From: Burkholderia sp. E7m39
GTDB lineage: Bacteria > Pseudomonadota > Gammaproteobacteria > Burkholderiales > Burkholderiaceae
Assembly: GCA_001319865.1 (NCBI GenBank)
Contig: BBSL01000207.1
Span: 1 to 36,833 of the forward strand
Reading direction: 5' to 3'
DNA: 36,833 bases
A model generated the notes under the pieces. The model was not told the DNA's origin and made no database searches. It saw only the letters and a list, made by a program, of their open reading frames with translations. Positions 24,868-32,666 of the stretch are shown here, piece after piece; position 1 is the stretch's first letter; each line of letters starts with the position of its first letter. A program made the translations under genes and the position numbers.

Positions 24868-26441
24868 GAAAGCCCCAGCGCACGCGCCGGGTCCAGTACG
24901 GTCATCTCGCCCTGAAGTTCAGCGATGCGACGCGACAGCGCCGGCTTGTCCGCGTCCTTGCGGCTGCTTGCGGCCTTGAGTGCGCGCGTGAGCTGGAGCT
25001 TGACCTCGAACACCAGCGCCGGATCCCAGCGCACAAGCGGCAACGATTTTGCGGCGCCATCGAGCTCGAGCAGCAGCGCCATGGACGCGTCTGGCTGTTC
25101 TGCGTGAGCCGCAAGACGCGCCATCACGAAGCGCTGCAGGAAACGATGGCGCTCGGTCTTCATCCCCGGCAGGCCTTCGAGCCACGCAAACGCCGCTTCG
25201 ATGCCGTCGCGCGCCGTGATGTCCTTTGCCTGTGCCTCAATCTCCGGCCAGTCACCGGCTCCCCCTTCCTCGTTGCCAGCCGACACCGGCAGCGGTGCGA
25301 CCGTCTCGCCGGCTTCGAGATCGCGCACAACGGCGTACCTGGCAATCCATTCGAGCGTCGTATCGTCCGCGAATGGTGTGCCGTCGCTGAACGACAGGCG
25401 ATCGATACCGGGCAAACGTTCGAGGAAAAGCGCGAAATCCGCGCGCAGCAGCTCGCGCCAGGCGTTGTACGGCGCGCCGGCATGATCAAGCGCGACGTGC
25501 TGGAAGTACTGGAGGTCGAACCACAGGTGATTGACGCCTTCCATGAACGCACCTTCCACCCGCTCGAGCAGTTCGTGCCACTGCTTCTGCAGCACGAGCC
25601 GCTTCATCTGCGCGCGCAGCTCCGGCCGGGGTGCAACCAGCCGCGTATGCGAGGCCGCATCGGCCGGCGGCACTTCGTGCAGGGTATCCCAGCGAACGCA
25701 ACGCACGAGCCGCACTGATGGCAGATAGCCCTGCTCCAGATCGCGCAGCCATGTAGCCATGACACGCGACTGCTCTAGCAGATCACGCGTGGACGTAATG
25801 GCGCCGGATGCGCCGCCGCTCATCATCGGTGATGACGGGATGGGCGACGTGTCTGGGGCCGCGCCGGCAGGCTCTTCCTTGCGCTCAAAGCGGGAAACCA
25901 GCGGCTGAAGATTCGGGCGCGCGGCGTCTGGCCAGGCTCCCGTTTGTGTGACGAGCACATCGAGTGCCGCAAGCGAGCGTTCAAGATCAGCGGACACAAG
26001 TTCGCCGCGGCTGTCCAGCAGCTCGAGCATGCGGGTTGTGACCAGCATTTCCAGCGCGCCCTTCTTCGCTTCAGAGCGTGCCGGGAGCACCGTCTCTCCG
26101 AACCGCTCCACGAGTGCGGCGGCCAGTTCCAGACCGTCGGCAAATCCGGCCGGTCCGTCCTGGCGCAGGCGGGCCCCGGCATAGTAGCCGGCCACCCTCA
26201 GATCCTTGCCGGTTTCCCTCAGCAACTGCTCGCACGAGCGCACGATCAGCGCGTCGTCGATACCGGACAGCTTGCTGGCCTCGTCCTTGAGGCCGAAGAA
26301 CGCGTCTTCGTAGCCGGGATCGCGCCCGACACCATTCTCGCCGGGCAGTGGTTGCAGACAGTCGCTCCAGGTATCAAGACGCGAGCGCGTCAGCTCCCCA
26401 GCGTCACGCGACGGAAACAGCGCCATGAGCAGCCCAGGCAT
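24864..26441 (-). CDS. tssA: TssA, T6SS assembly organiser
   Basis: TssA binds the membrane complex and baseplate and then coordinates tube and sheath growth. The protein is 525 residues from the ATG at 26441; a GTG two codons upstream, with GGGGAG five bases before it, is an equally good start. The N-terminal ImpA-type domain shows PLPGENGVGRDPGYEDAFFG, SCEQLLRETGKDLRVAGYYA and LVERFGETVLP. The C-terminal half is helical and contains NHLWFDLQYFQHVAL and WEARL-like patterns, as in the long TssA class. The gene is separated from tssC by a strong terminator, so its expression must come from read-through or its own promoter in the 98-bp gap. Confidence 0.93.
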   Translation of the reverse strand: MPGLLMALFPSRDAGELTRSRLDTWSDCLQPLPGENGVGRDPGYEDAFFGLKDEASKLSGIDDALIVRSCEQLLRETGKDLRVAGYYAGARLRQDGPAGFADGLELAAALVERFGETVLPARSEAKKGALEMLVTTRMLELLDSRGELVSADLERSLAALDVLVTQTGAWPDAARPNLQPLVSRFERKEEPAGAAPDTSPIPSSPMMSGGASGAITSTRDLLEQSRVMATWLRDLEQGYLPSVRLVRCVRWDTLHEVPPADAASHTRLVAPRPELRAQMKRLVLQKQWHELLERVEGAFMEGVNHLWFDLQYFQHVALDHAGAPYNAWRELLRADFALFLERLPGIDRLSFSDGTPFADDTTLEWIARYAVVRDLEAGETVAPLPVSAGNEEGGAGDWPEIEAQAKDITARDGIEAAFAWLEGLPGMKTERHRFLQRFVMARLAAHAEQPDASMALLLELDGAAKSLPLVRWDPALVFEVKLQLTRALKAASSRKDADKPALSRRIAELQGEMTVLDPARALGLS

Positions 26442-26465
26442 CTTCACGCGAACTCCCCCGTATGG

Positions 26466-26515
26466 AGAAAAAACAAAAACAAAAAACAACGCCGGGGCGT
26501 CAAGCTGCCCCGGCG
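26466..26515 (-). terminator. Strong intrinsic terminator after tssC, before tssA
   Basis: A perfect 9-bp stem, CGCCGGGGC (26490-26498) with GCCCCGGCG (26507-26515), has an 8-base loop. On the minus strand it is followed by TTGTTTTTTG and further T runs down to 26466. It ends the tssB-tssC transcript. Confidence 0.9.
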
Positions 26516-26539
26516 CAGTTCACATGACCAGACGTCAAG

Positions 26540-28075
26540 TCAGCTCTTCGCCTTCGGCATCTGCGACACGAGCGAGAGGCCAATGTCCATCCCTTCGACC
26601 TGGAAGTGCGGGATCACGAAAAGCTTGATGCGAAAGAAACCGGGGTTGTCCTCGATGTCCTCTACCGTCACCTTCGCCTCGCGCAGCGGGTGCGACGCCT
26701 GCAGCTCATCGCCCGGATCCTTCATCTCCGTGACGAGACCCTTGATCCAGTTGTTCAGCTCCAGCTCGAGCACGCGTCGGTCCTTGGTGGTGCCGATGTT
26801 TTCCCGCTGGATCAGCTTCAGGTAATGCGCGATGCGCGAGAGCAGGAAAATATACGGCAGGCGCGCATTGATGCGGCTGTTGGCCGTCGCTTCCTTCGTC
26901 TCGTAGAGCGCGGGCTTCTGCGCCGAGTTCGCCGAGAAGAAACAGGCGAAGTCGTGGTTCTTGTAGAACGACAGCGGAATGAAGCCCAGGTTCGCGAACT
27001 CGAATTCACGCGTTTCCGGAATCAGCACTTCGGTCGGAATCTTCGCCTGAACACCGGTACCAAGATCGTACAGATGCAGCGGCAGGTCCTCGATCTTGCC
27101 ACCCGCCTGCGGCCCCCGGATTTGAACACACCAGCCGTTATTCACGAAGCTGCGGCTCATGTTTGCCGCAAACGCGAACGAGGCGTTGACCCACAGGTAC
27201 TTGTCGTGGTCCGGGCCCTTCACCGCTTCCTCGTAGCCGAACGCCCGCACCGGCACCGTATCCTTGCCGTACGGCAGGCGGCCCAGCACGCGCGGCATCG
27301 TGAGACCCACGTAACGGGCGTCGTCGGTGTCGCGGAAGCTCTTCCATTTGATGTACTCGGCACGGTCGAAGTAGTTGCCGATGTCCTGGATCGCGGCCAC
27401 TTCTTCCATCGACTTCTTGCCGAAGAACGCCGCACCCACCGAACCGATAAACGGCATGTGGGCCGCGGCCGCCACCTTCGAGATGTTGCGCAGCAGTGCG
27501 ATATCCATCGGCGAGTTTTCGAACTCGATATCGCTGATCATTGCGCTGATCGGCTGGCCGCCCGGCGTGTCGTATTCCTCAATATAAGTGAGGCGATACA
27601 GGCCGCTCTGGATCAGTTCCGGCGTATCCTCGAAGTCGCGCTGCAGCGCTTCCTTCGACACATCGAGCACTTCGATCCGGGCGTTGCGCCGGAAGTCCGT
27701 GCGCGAGACGAGCATCTTGAGACCGCGCCAGCGCCCTTCGAGCGCCTGGAATTCGGGCGAGTGCATCACCGCGTCGAGCTGACGGCTGATCTGGCGATCG
27801 AGCTGGCCGATATGGAAATCAAGCAGCGACTTGTCCAGGCGCTCGACCGGCTGGCTCGACTGCGCCACGAGCTCCAGGAACGCGCCCATGCCACGCGCGA
27901 TGCGCTCATCGGCCGAGGCTTCGGAGAGCGTGTCGCTGTCGCGGAATGCTTCGATCGGACGGGCCTCAACAATGGGCTTGAGGTTGATCTTGCTGCACAG
28001 CGAGGCATACACGCTGTCTGGTGCGTCGAGGACAACGGTCTCGGTTGCGCCCTGATGCGATTCGTTCTGTTTCAT
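26540..28075 (-). CDS. tssC: TssC, large subunit of the contractile sheath
   Basis: TssC (VipB) forms the contractile sheath together with TssB. The product is 511 residues from the ATG at 28075, which has AGGAATCCCA before it. Conserved blocks are LVSRTDFRRNARIEVLDVSK, LLRNISKVAAAAHMPFIGSV, VGLTMPRVLGRLPYG, AHYLKLIQRENIGTTKDRR and EDIEDNPGFFRIKLF. The N-terminal extension of about 84 residues before SLLDFHIGQLDRQIS is present, as expected for a ClpV-recycled sheath. A second tssC without this extension lies at 19209. Confidence 0.96.
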   Translation of the reverse strand: MKQNESHQGATETVVLDAPDSVYASLCSKINLKPIVEARPIEAFRDSDTLSEASADERIARGMGAFLELVAQSSQPVERLDKSLLDFHIGQLDRQISRQLDAVMHSPEFQALEGRWRGLKMLVSRTDFRRNARIEVLDVSKEALQRDFEDTPELIQSGLYRLTYIEEYDTPGGQPISAMISDIEFENSPMDIALLRNISKVAAAAHMPFIGSVGAAFFGKKSMEEVAAIQDIGNYFDRAEYIKWKSFRDTDDARYVGLTMPRVLGRLPYGKDTVPVRAFGYEEAVKGPDHDKYLWVNASFAFAANMSRSFVNNGWCVQIRGPQAGGKIEDLPLHLYDLGTGVQAKIPTEVLIPETREFEFANLGFIPLSFYKNHDFACFFSANSAQKPALYETKEATANSRINARLPYIFLLSRIAHYLKLIQRENIGTTKDRRVLELELNNWIKGLVTEMKDPGDELQASHPLREAKVTVEDIEDNPGFFRIKLFVIPHFQVEGMDIGLSLVSQMPKAKS

Positions 28076-28148
28076 TGGGATTCCTGTCTGCGTTTGAACT
28101 GCAACCTGGTTGCGAAAAGCAGTGAAGGCCAGCTTCGGCCGTCGACGC

Positions 28149-28661
28149 TCAGGCATGCCCTTCCGGTTGTGTGGCGGCCGTTGCCAGCTGACCGAGTTCG
28201 CCGCGCAGCTTGTCCGACAGACGCTTGTCCTTCAGGATCTTTTCGAACTCGCGACGGAAGGTCGCATTGTCGAGCAGGTTCGATTTCAGGTCGCGCAGCA
28301 GATTGCGTATAGCGAGCAGCGCCTGAAGCTCAGGGACCTGGCGGGCCACCTGCTCCGGCTCGAAGTCCTTCATCGAACGGAACGAGAGGTTGACCGGCAG
28401 TTCCGAGCCGTCCGCAGCCAGCGTGTTCTCTGCCGCAAACTTCAGCTCGGGTGCGTAGTCGGCCAGCACTGAATCGAAGTTGTTCTTGTCAATGTTGACT
28501 TTCTTTCGCTCGGCCAGTGGCGCCTGTTCGCGACCTGCGCTAAAGTCACCAGCAACGAGCAGCTTGAGCGGCAGTTCGATCTTCTTCTGCGCCCCGCCGG
28601 TATGCAGGTCTAATGTGATTGAAACGCGCGATTTCGGAATTTCTCTTTGAAAGCTGTCCAT
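28149..28661 (-). CDS. tssB: TssB, small subunit of the contractile sheath
   Basis: TssB (VipA) pairs with TssC. The product is 170 residues, as usual. It starts MDSFQREIPKSRVSITLDLH after AAGGACTACTG and contains ELPLKLLVAGDFSAG, NIDKNNFDSVLADYAPEL and SFRSMKDFEPEQVARQVPEL. This is the only tssB in the window and must serve both tssC products if both are used. It is 73 bp upstream of tssC and 21 bp after the 79-codon gene. Confidence 0.96.
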   Translation of the reverse strand: MDSFQREIPKSRVSITLDLHTGGAQKKIELPLKLLVAGDFSAGREQAPLAERKKVNIDKNNFDSVLADYAPELKFAAENTLAADGSELPVNLSFRSMKDFEPEQVARQVPELQALLAIRNLLRDLKSNLLDNATFRREFEKILKDKRLSDKLRGELGQLATAATQPEGHA

Positions 28662-28682
28662 CAGTAGTCCTTAGAAATTACG

Positions 28683-28922
28683 TTATTCATCCCCGCAGGA
28701 ACCAACCGCAGCGACAGGCAGATCTCCGTACACGTACTGCGGATGCATATCCAGACATCTCCCCAGGGTGTGGTTTTCATTCATGCGACCCTTTTTCCAG
28801 TTCATATTAAACAGGTTAACCGGCATTCCGTCAAAGCCTGTCCATCCTTGACCGAAAGGCAGAAGATCTTCAAATAATGTTAATTCATCTCGGGAATCAA
28901 TTTCGGGTGATGTTTTTATCAT
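28683..28922 (-). CDS. Small hypothetical protein heading the tssB-tssC operon
   Basis: This is a 79-codon frame starting at the ATG at 28922, with AAGGGA five bases upstream, a good ribosome binding site. The product is acidic and soluble, with MIKTSPEIDSRDELTLFEDL, GQGWTGFDGMPVNLFN and, near the end, two cysteines. There is no signal peptide. Not a family I recognise. Its place 21 bp before tssB, and the good translation signal, make it a likely real gene in the sheath transcript. Confidence 0.6.
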   Translation of the reverse strand: MIKTSPEIDSRDELTLFEDLLPFGQGWTGFDGMPVNLFNMNWKKGRMNENHTLGRCLDMHPQYVYGDLPVAAVGSCGDE

Positions 28923-29405
28923 CGTGGTCCCTTTCACACTCGAATACGGCCTTCATCCAATGCCTGCAGAATCCAGCAAAGTCTACTGGATTCGGCTTGC
29001 TGCAAGGCTCTTTCTTGATGGCCATCAAAATTTATCGCAATCACAATGCGCAGTGAATATCTCAAAATAAAGACGTCAGGAAATAACAATGATTTAAACC
29101 TTTATTCACAAGGATGCCTAAACATTCGCTATGGTAAGGAGATAAAGACCATATAGAATCTCAGCCGTACAGGTAACAGACATAGACCACACATTGCGGA
29201 CCGATAGCCTCCCAGGCAGAAAGACCTCGCTCTCATGTAGTCTGTGAATTCGCGGACGGTGCCACTGACTGCTGTGCTGGATGCTGGCACAGTGACATGA
29301 AATGCGATGCCTGGGGTACGAAGCTGGGCATCAGGGTAGCCGGTCCCGCGTTAGACATCCTCACGCATGATCACACTGACCTTGGGCCACGATAAAGGCG
29401 CCTAC
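28923..29405. promoter_or_regulatory. Divergent intergenic region between the tssB and tssL2 operons
   Basis: This 483-bp region separates two divergent operons and must hold both promoters. It is AT-rich around 29030-29160. No gene is seen. It includes the perfect 14-bp palindrome TTGATGGCCATCAA at 29015-29028 and, just before it, CTTGCTGCAAG. A TGGCAC at 29285-29290 lacks a properly spaced -12 element. Confidence 0.45.
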
Positions 29406-30110
29406 ATGAAAACCGCACGTGGCGTTGCCCGCGACGATATCCGTCCTGATAGCGCACGCATGCGCGATTCCCTGCACGATATCGCCCTGCTCGTCACCAC
29501 ACTGGGATCCGGAGGAATCGTCCAGAATGCGGCGCAGTTTCGCGAGCGCTGCAGGCAGCTCGTCGAGCAGTTCAACGAGGCGCTCACACGCCGTGATTAC
29601 CCGGAAGACGTCAAACGCGAAGCACTCATCGCGCTGTGCGGCCTGGTCGACGAAATGGCGTTACGCCATCTACCCGGAGAAGCCCGCCATGAGTGGGAAG
29701 TGCATCCCCTGCAGGTTGAGCGTTTCTCCATCTACGACGCGGGCCAGCGCATCATCGACTGCATTGAGGCACATTTGCGCGAGCCATCGCCGGACGCCGA
29801 TCTTCTGGAGTTTTATGCCGCGATCATGGGCATGGGATTCGTTGGCCGCTATGCGCTTGAAGGAGAAGCGAGGCGCGCAGCGTTGATCGCAGCGCTCAAC
29901 GCGCGGCTGGAGTCGATGCGTGCATCTGTGGAAGTGCCCTTCGTGTCCAATCCGGCCGGCTCCCGGCTCTCGGGCGGAGTCCACCGGCTGCTGCCGTGGG
30001 TCCTTGTTGCGTTCACGTGTCTTGCAGCCGTGGCGATGTGGATCGCAGGAAGCGAGCTCCTTGATACCCAGGTCATGCACATCGGGTCGGCAAGGATCGT
30101 AGGGCCATGA
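29406..30110 (+). CDS. tssL: Second DotU/TssL-type inner-membrane protein
   Basis: This is a second DotU-family protein in the same cluster, 234 residues from the ATG at 29406, which has AAAGG about 7 bases upstream. An ATG at 29367 in the same frame has no such site. Core features match TssL: SLHDIALLVTTLGSGGIVQN, REALIALCGLVDEMALRHLP, HEWEVHPLQVERFSIYDAGQ and FYAAIMGMGFVGRYAL. One membrane helix lies near the C-terminus (LPWVLVAFTCLAAVAMWIAG). The stop overlaps the start of the IcmF/OmpA fusion (ATGA), so these two form a coupled pair, just as DotU and IcmF do in type IV and VI systems. Confidence 0.88.
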   Translation: MKTARGVARDDIRPDSARMRDSLHDIALLVTTLGSGGIVQNAAQFRERCRQLVEQFNEALTRRDYPEDVKREALIALCGLVDEMALRHLPGEARHEWEVHPLQVERFSIYDAGQRIIDCIEAHLREPSPDADLLEFYAAIMGMGFVGRYALEGEARRAALIAALNARLESMRASVEVPFVSNPAGSRLSGGVHRLLPWVLVAFTCLAAVAMWIAGSELLDTQVMHIGSARIVGP

Positions 30111-31906
30111 AATCAGATCCCTCCGCTCTGACTACCCGTTCCGCATCATCGCAGGCGACGGGCCATGATGGACTGGGCTATCCCCTGCGCCTGATGGTTG
30201 TGTTTGCCGTTGTGCTGGCACTTGCCGTGATCTGGCTTGTAGCGAAGCCGGCACAAGGTCTTGCATGGGTGCTCACGGTGGCGATCGCGCTCTGCGCAGC
30301 GCTGCTGGTTTTCTGGCGCACCCGGCTGCTTGGCGGCGCGCGGGAAAGCGGCGCCCATGTGCTGGCTGCGCTGGGAGCGGCCACTGCAGATATCCCACTG
30401 CGGCTGCGTACACGCATGCCACTCGTGCTGGTGACGGGAGACGATCTGCCGGCGTTGTTCGACCGGCATGATGGTCAGCGGTTTGCGCACGTGGGAGATG
30501 GCGCCATCTGGCTGCGGGTAGATCGGCCGCAGGATCTTCCGCGCATGGCCGTCGCCGTCAGGCAATGGCGCGACGGACGCGCACCGGATGCAGTTGTACT
30601 GTCGCTCGCGCCGGCTCGCCATACCGATGCAGAAGTGCTCACCCAGTCGCTACGTGTAATCCGTCAGGCTGCGGCGGACGCCGCGCGCATGCTGGGTTCC
30701 CGCCCCCTCCCAGGCTATGTTGCGATCTATCAGCGGCTTGCCACGAATGGCGCCACCGATGGCCTTTCCGGCTCCCTGAAGGCGCTTTTCCTCGAGCATG
30801 GCACAACGGGACCGACGGATCTTCTCACTCCGCAGTGGTACGGCGTTTCTTCCGGCTCCCGTATCACCGGTACGCAGCCTCTCGGCGAGGTCATTCGCGC
30901 GGCCGAAAACGAGGCGTGGCGTGTGGCAGACAGTCGTCTACCGGCCACCCGGGCGGCCGCGCTCTGGTCGATCATTGGCTGGACACAGCGGGTCGTGGCT
31001 CACGCGCTTGTCGACGCACGGCAGCCCGCCTCGCCCTGGGCGCTGCACGGCATCGGCTGGATCGATTGCGGCCCGTCATGCGGGCCGGGCCGTCCGTGGG
31101 AGAGCGATGTGCTGATGCAGACCCGGGTCGCCCGCGCACCCTTGGCAGCCTCGCCCACGCCGTGGCCACTCCCGCAACCCCTGATCCGGTCGATGCCCCG
31201 GCGTTTCTGGATGTCTCCGCGCGTCGTCGCTTTGGCTCACGCGCTGACGTTGCTTGGCTGCGCGGCAGTCGCCGCATTCTTTTTCTCGATCCGTCACAAC
31301 CAGGCGCTGCTCACGCGCGTTGGCGCGGATCTCGGCCGGTATTCGATGATCCCGAACGCGCACGACACAGCAAAGCGTGATGCGTTGCAGGCGCTGGTCA
31401 ACGATCGCAACGAGCTTGAGCGTTACGCGCGCACCGGCGTACCGCTCCCCCTGTCATTTGGCATGTACCGGGGCGCCCGCCTGATCCCGCCGCTGAACGA
31501 TGCTATCGCCTCGTATCAGCCACCGCCCCCTCTGCCCGCGCTCGTGACGCTCGACAGCATGTCGCTTTTTGACAGTGGCCGGGCAGTGCTCAAGGACGGG
31601 TCCACGCGCGTGATGGTCAACGCGCTCGAAATGATCAAGACACACCCTGACAAGCGGATTCTCGTGGCTGGCTACACCGACAACGTGGGGGACCCGGGCA
31701 GCAACCTGAAGCTGTCGACCGCGCGTGCCGAAGCGGTACGCGACTGGCTCATCGAAGCCTCGGGGATTCCGGCTACGCAGTTCGCGATCCAGGGTTATGG
31801 CGCTACGCGTCCGATCGCGAACAATGACACCGATGCCGGCCGTACAAGAAATCGCCGCGTGGAGATCACGCTGGTGCCTGACGCGCCGCAAGGGGTGGAC
31901 CACTGA
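30107..31906 (+). CDS. IcmF-like N-terminal domain fused to an OmpA peptidoglycan-binding domain
   Basis: This is a 599-residue membrane protein. Segments near 27-46, 51-70 and 373-394 copy the three-helix pattern of TssM. The domain between them resembles the cytoplasmic part of TssM (PLVLVTGDDLPALFDRH, where TssM has VLVAGDAETVTALMPEL), again without a Walker A lysine. After the third helix there is a short IcmF-type periplasmic stretch (RYSMIPNAHDTAKRDALQAL, GMYRGARLIPPLNDAI) and a Pro-rich linker. An OmpA C-terminal domain follows at 478-592, with the binding motif TDN...LS..RA..V (524-544) and NRRVEI at the end. It lacks the long TssM domain that meets TssJ. It likely anchors the machine to the cell wall, with the upstream DotU protein as partner. 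Confidence 0.87.
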   Translation: MKSDPSALTTRSASSQATGHDGLGYPLRLMVVFAVVLALAVIWLVAKPAQGLAWVLTVAIALCAALLVFWRTRLLGGARESGAHVLAALGAATADIPLRLRTRMPLVLVTGDDLPALFDRHDGQRFAHVGDGAIWLRVDRPQDLPRMAVAVRQWRDGRAPDAVVLSLAPARHTDAEVLTQSLRVIRQAAADAARMLGSRPLPGYVAIYQRLATNGATDGLSGSLKALFLEHGTTGPTDLLTPQWYGVSSGSRITGTQPLGEVIRAAENEAWRVADSRLPATRAAALWSIIGWTQRVVAHALVDARQPASPWALHGIGWIDCGPSCGPGRPWESDVLMQTRVARAPLAASPTPWPLPQPLIRSMPRRFWMSPRVVALAHALTLLGCAAVAAFFFSIRHNQALLTRVGADLGRYSMIPNAHDTAKRDALQALVNDRNELERYARTGVPLPLSFGMYRGARLIPPLNDAIASYQPPPPLPALVTLDSMSLFDSGRAVLKDGSTRVMVNALEMIKTHPDKRILVAGYTDNVGDPGSNLKLSTARAEAVRDWLIEASGIPATQFAIQGYGATRPIANNDTDAGRTRNRRVEITLVPDAPQGVDH

Positions 31907-32005
31907 AGCACACGCAGTTTAGCCCCTGAAGCATTGCGTTTTGGGGATTCAAGACTCGGGGGCTGGCTCCGGGCGATTGTCGCAGTAGGAAGAAGGAGTG
32001 AAACA

Positions 32006-32491
32006 ATGGCAATTCCGTCATACATGTGGCTCAAGGACGATGGTGGCGCGGACATCAAGGGTTCGGTGACCGTCCAGGGCCGCGAAGGCAGCATCGAAAT
32101 TACTGCGTTCGACCACGGTGTGCATATTCCGACCGATGGCAACACCGGCAAGCTTACGGGCACCCGTGTTCACAAGTCGATCACGCTGACCAAAGAAACG
32201 GACGCATCGACGCCGTATCTCTACAAGGCAGTGACGAGCGGCCAGACGCTCAAGTCGGCCGAGATCAAGTGGTACAAGATCGACGACGCCGGCAAGGAAA
32301 AGGAATATTTCAACACGAAGCTCGACAACGTGAAAATCGTCTCGGTCAAACCAAAGATGCTCGACATCAAGAACCCCGACTACGAGAAGCACAACCATCT
32401 TGAGGACGTCGAGCTGCGCTACGAGACGATCACCTGGTCGTACAAGGACGGCAACATCATCCACAAGGACACCTGGAACGAGCGTTCCTGA
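32006..32491 (+). CDS. hcp: Hcp (TssD), T6SS inner tube protein
   Basis: Hcp hexamers stack to form the expelled tube. The product is 161 residues, the usual size, starting MAIPSYMWLKDDGGADIKGS after an excellent site (GAAGGAGTGAAACA). Conserved stretches are GSIEITAFDHGVHIPTDGNT, GTRVHKSITLTKETDASTPY and YETITWSYKDGNIIHKDTW. It is followed within 25 bp by an intrinsic terminator. The strong start signal together with the terminator fits a high-level product. Confidence 0.97.
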   Translation: MAIPSYMWLKDDGGADIKGSVTVQGREGSIEITAFDHGVHIPTDGNTGKLTGTRVHKSITLTKETDASTPYLYKAVTSGQTLKSAEIKWYKIDDAGKEKEYFNTKLDNVKIVSVKPKMLDIKNPDYEKHNHLEDVELRYETITWSYKDGNIIHKDTWNERS

Positions 32492-32513
32492 TTACCCGTG
32501 GTCTGAAGGCCGC

Positions 32514-32538
32514 CCACGCCTCCCCGGGCGTGGTTTTT
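32514..32538 (+). terminator. Intrinsic terminator between hcp and clpV
   Basis: A perfect 7-bp stem, CCACGCC (32514-32520) with GGCGTGG (32527-32533), has a 6-base loop and is followed by TTTTT. A weaker second hairpin, GGTCA/TGGCC (32577-32597) with TTTTTT after it, lies just downstream. Confidence 0.85.
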
Positions 32539-32666
32539 CTCTCGGAATCCCCGGCCTTCCTTTGCCAGCCCCCTCAGGTCACTCTGGCGGACTGGCCTTT
32601 TTTCTTTCGAGGGGTGGGACGCTCCCAGCGCACCTGCCCCACTCCAGACGTGCGAACAGCCTGACC

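Noticed and set aside
29285..29301. Sigma-54 promoter (TGGCAC)
   Set aside because: The -12 GC does not fall at the required distance from the -24 GG. No other fitting site was seen in the gaps examined, and no sigma-54 activator gene is in the window.
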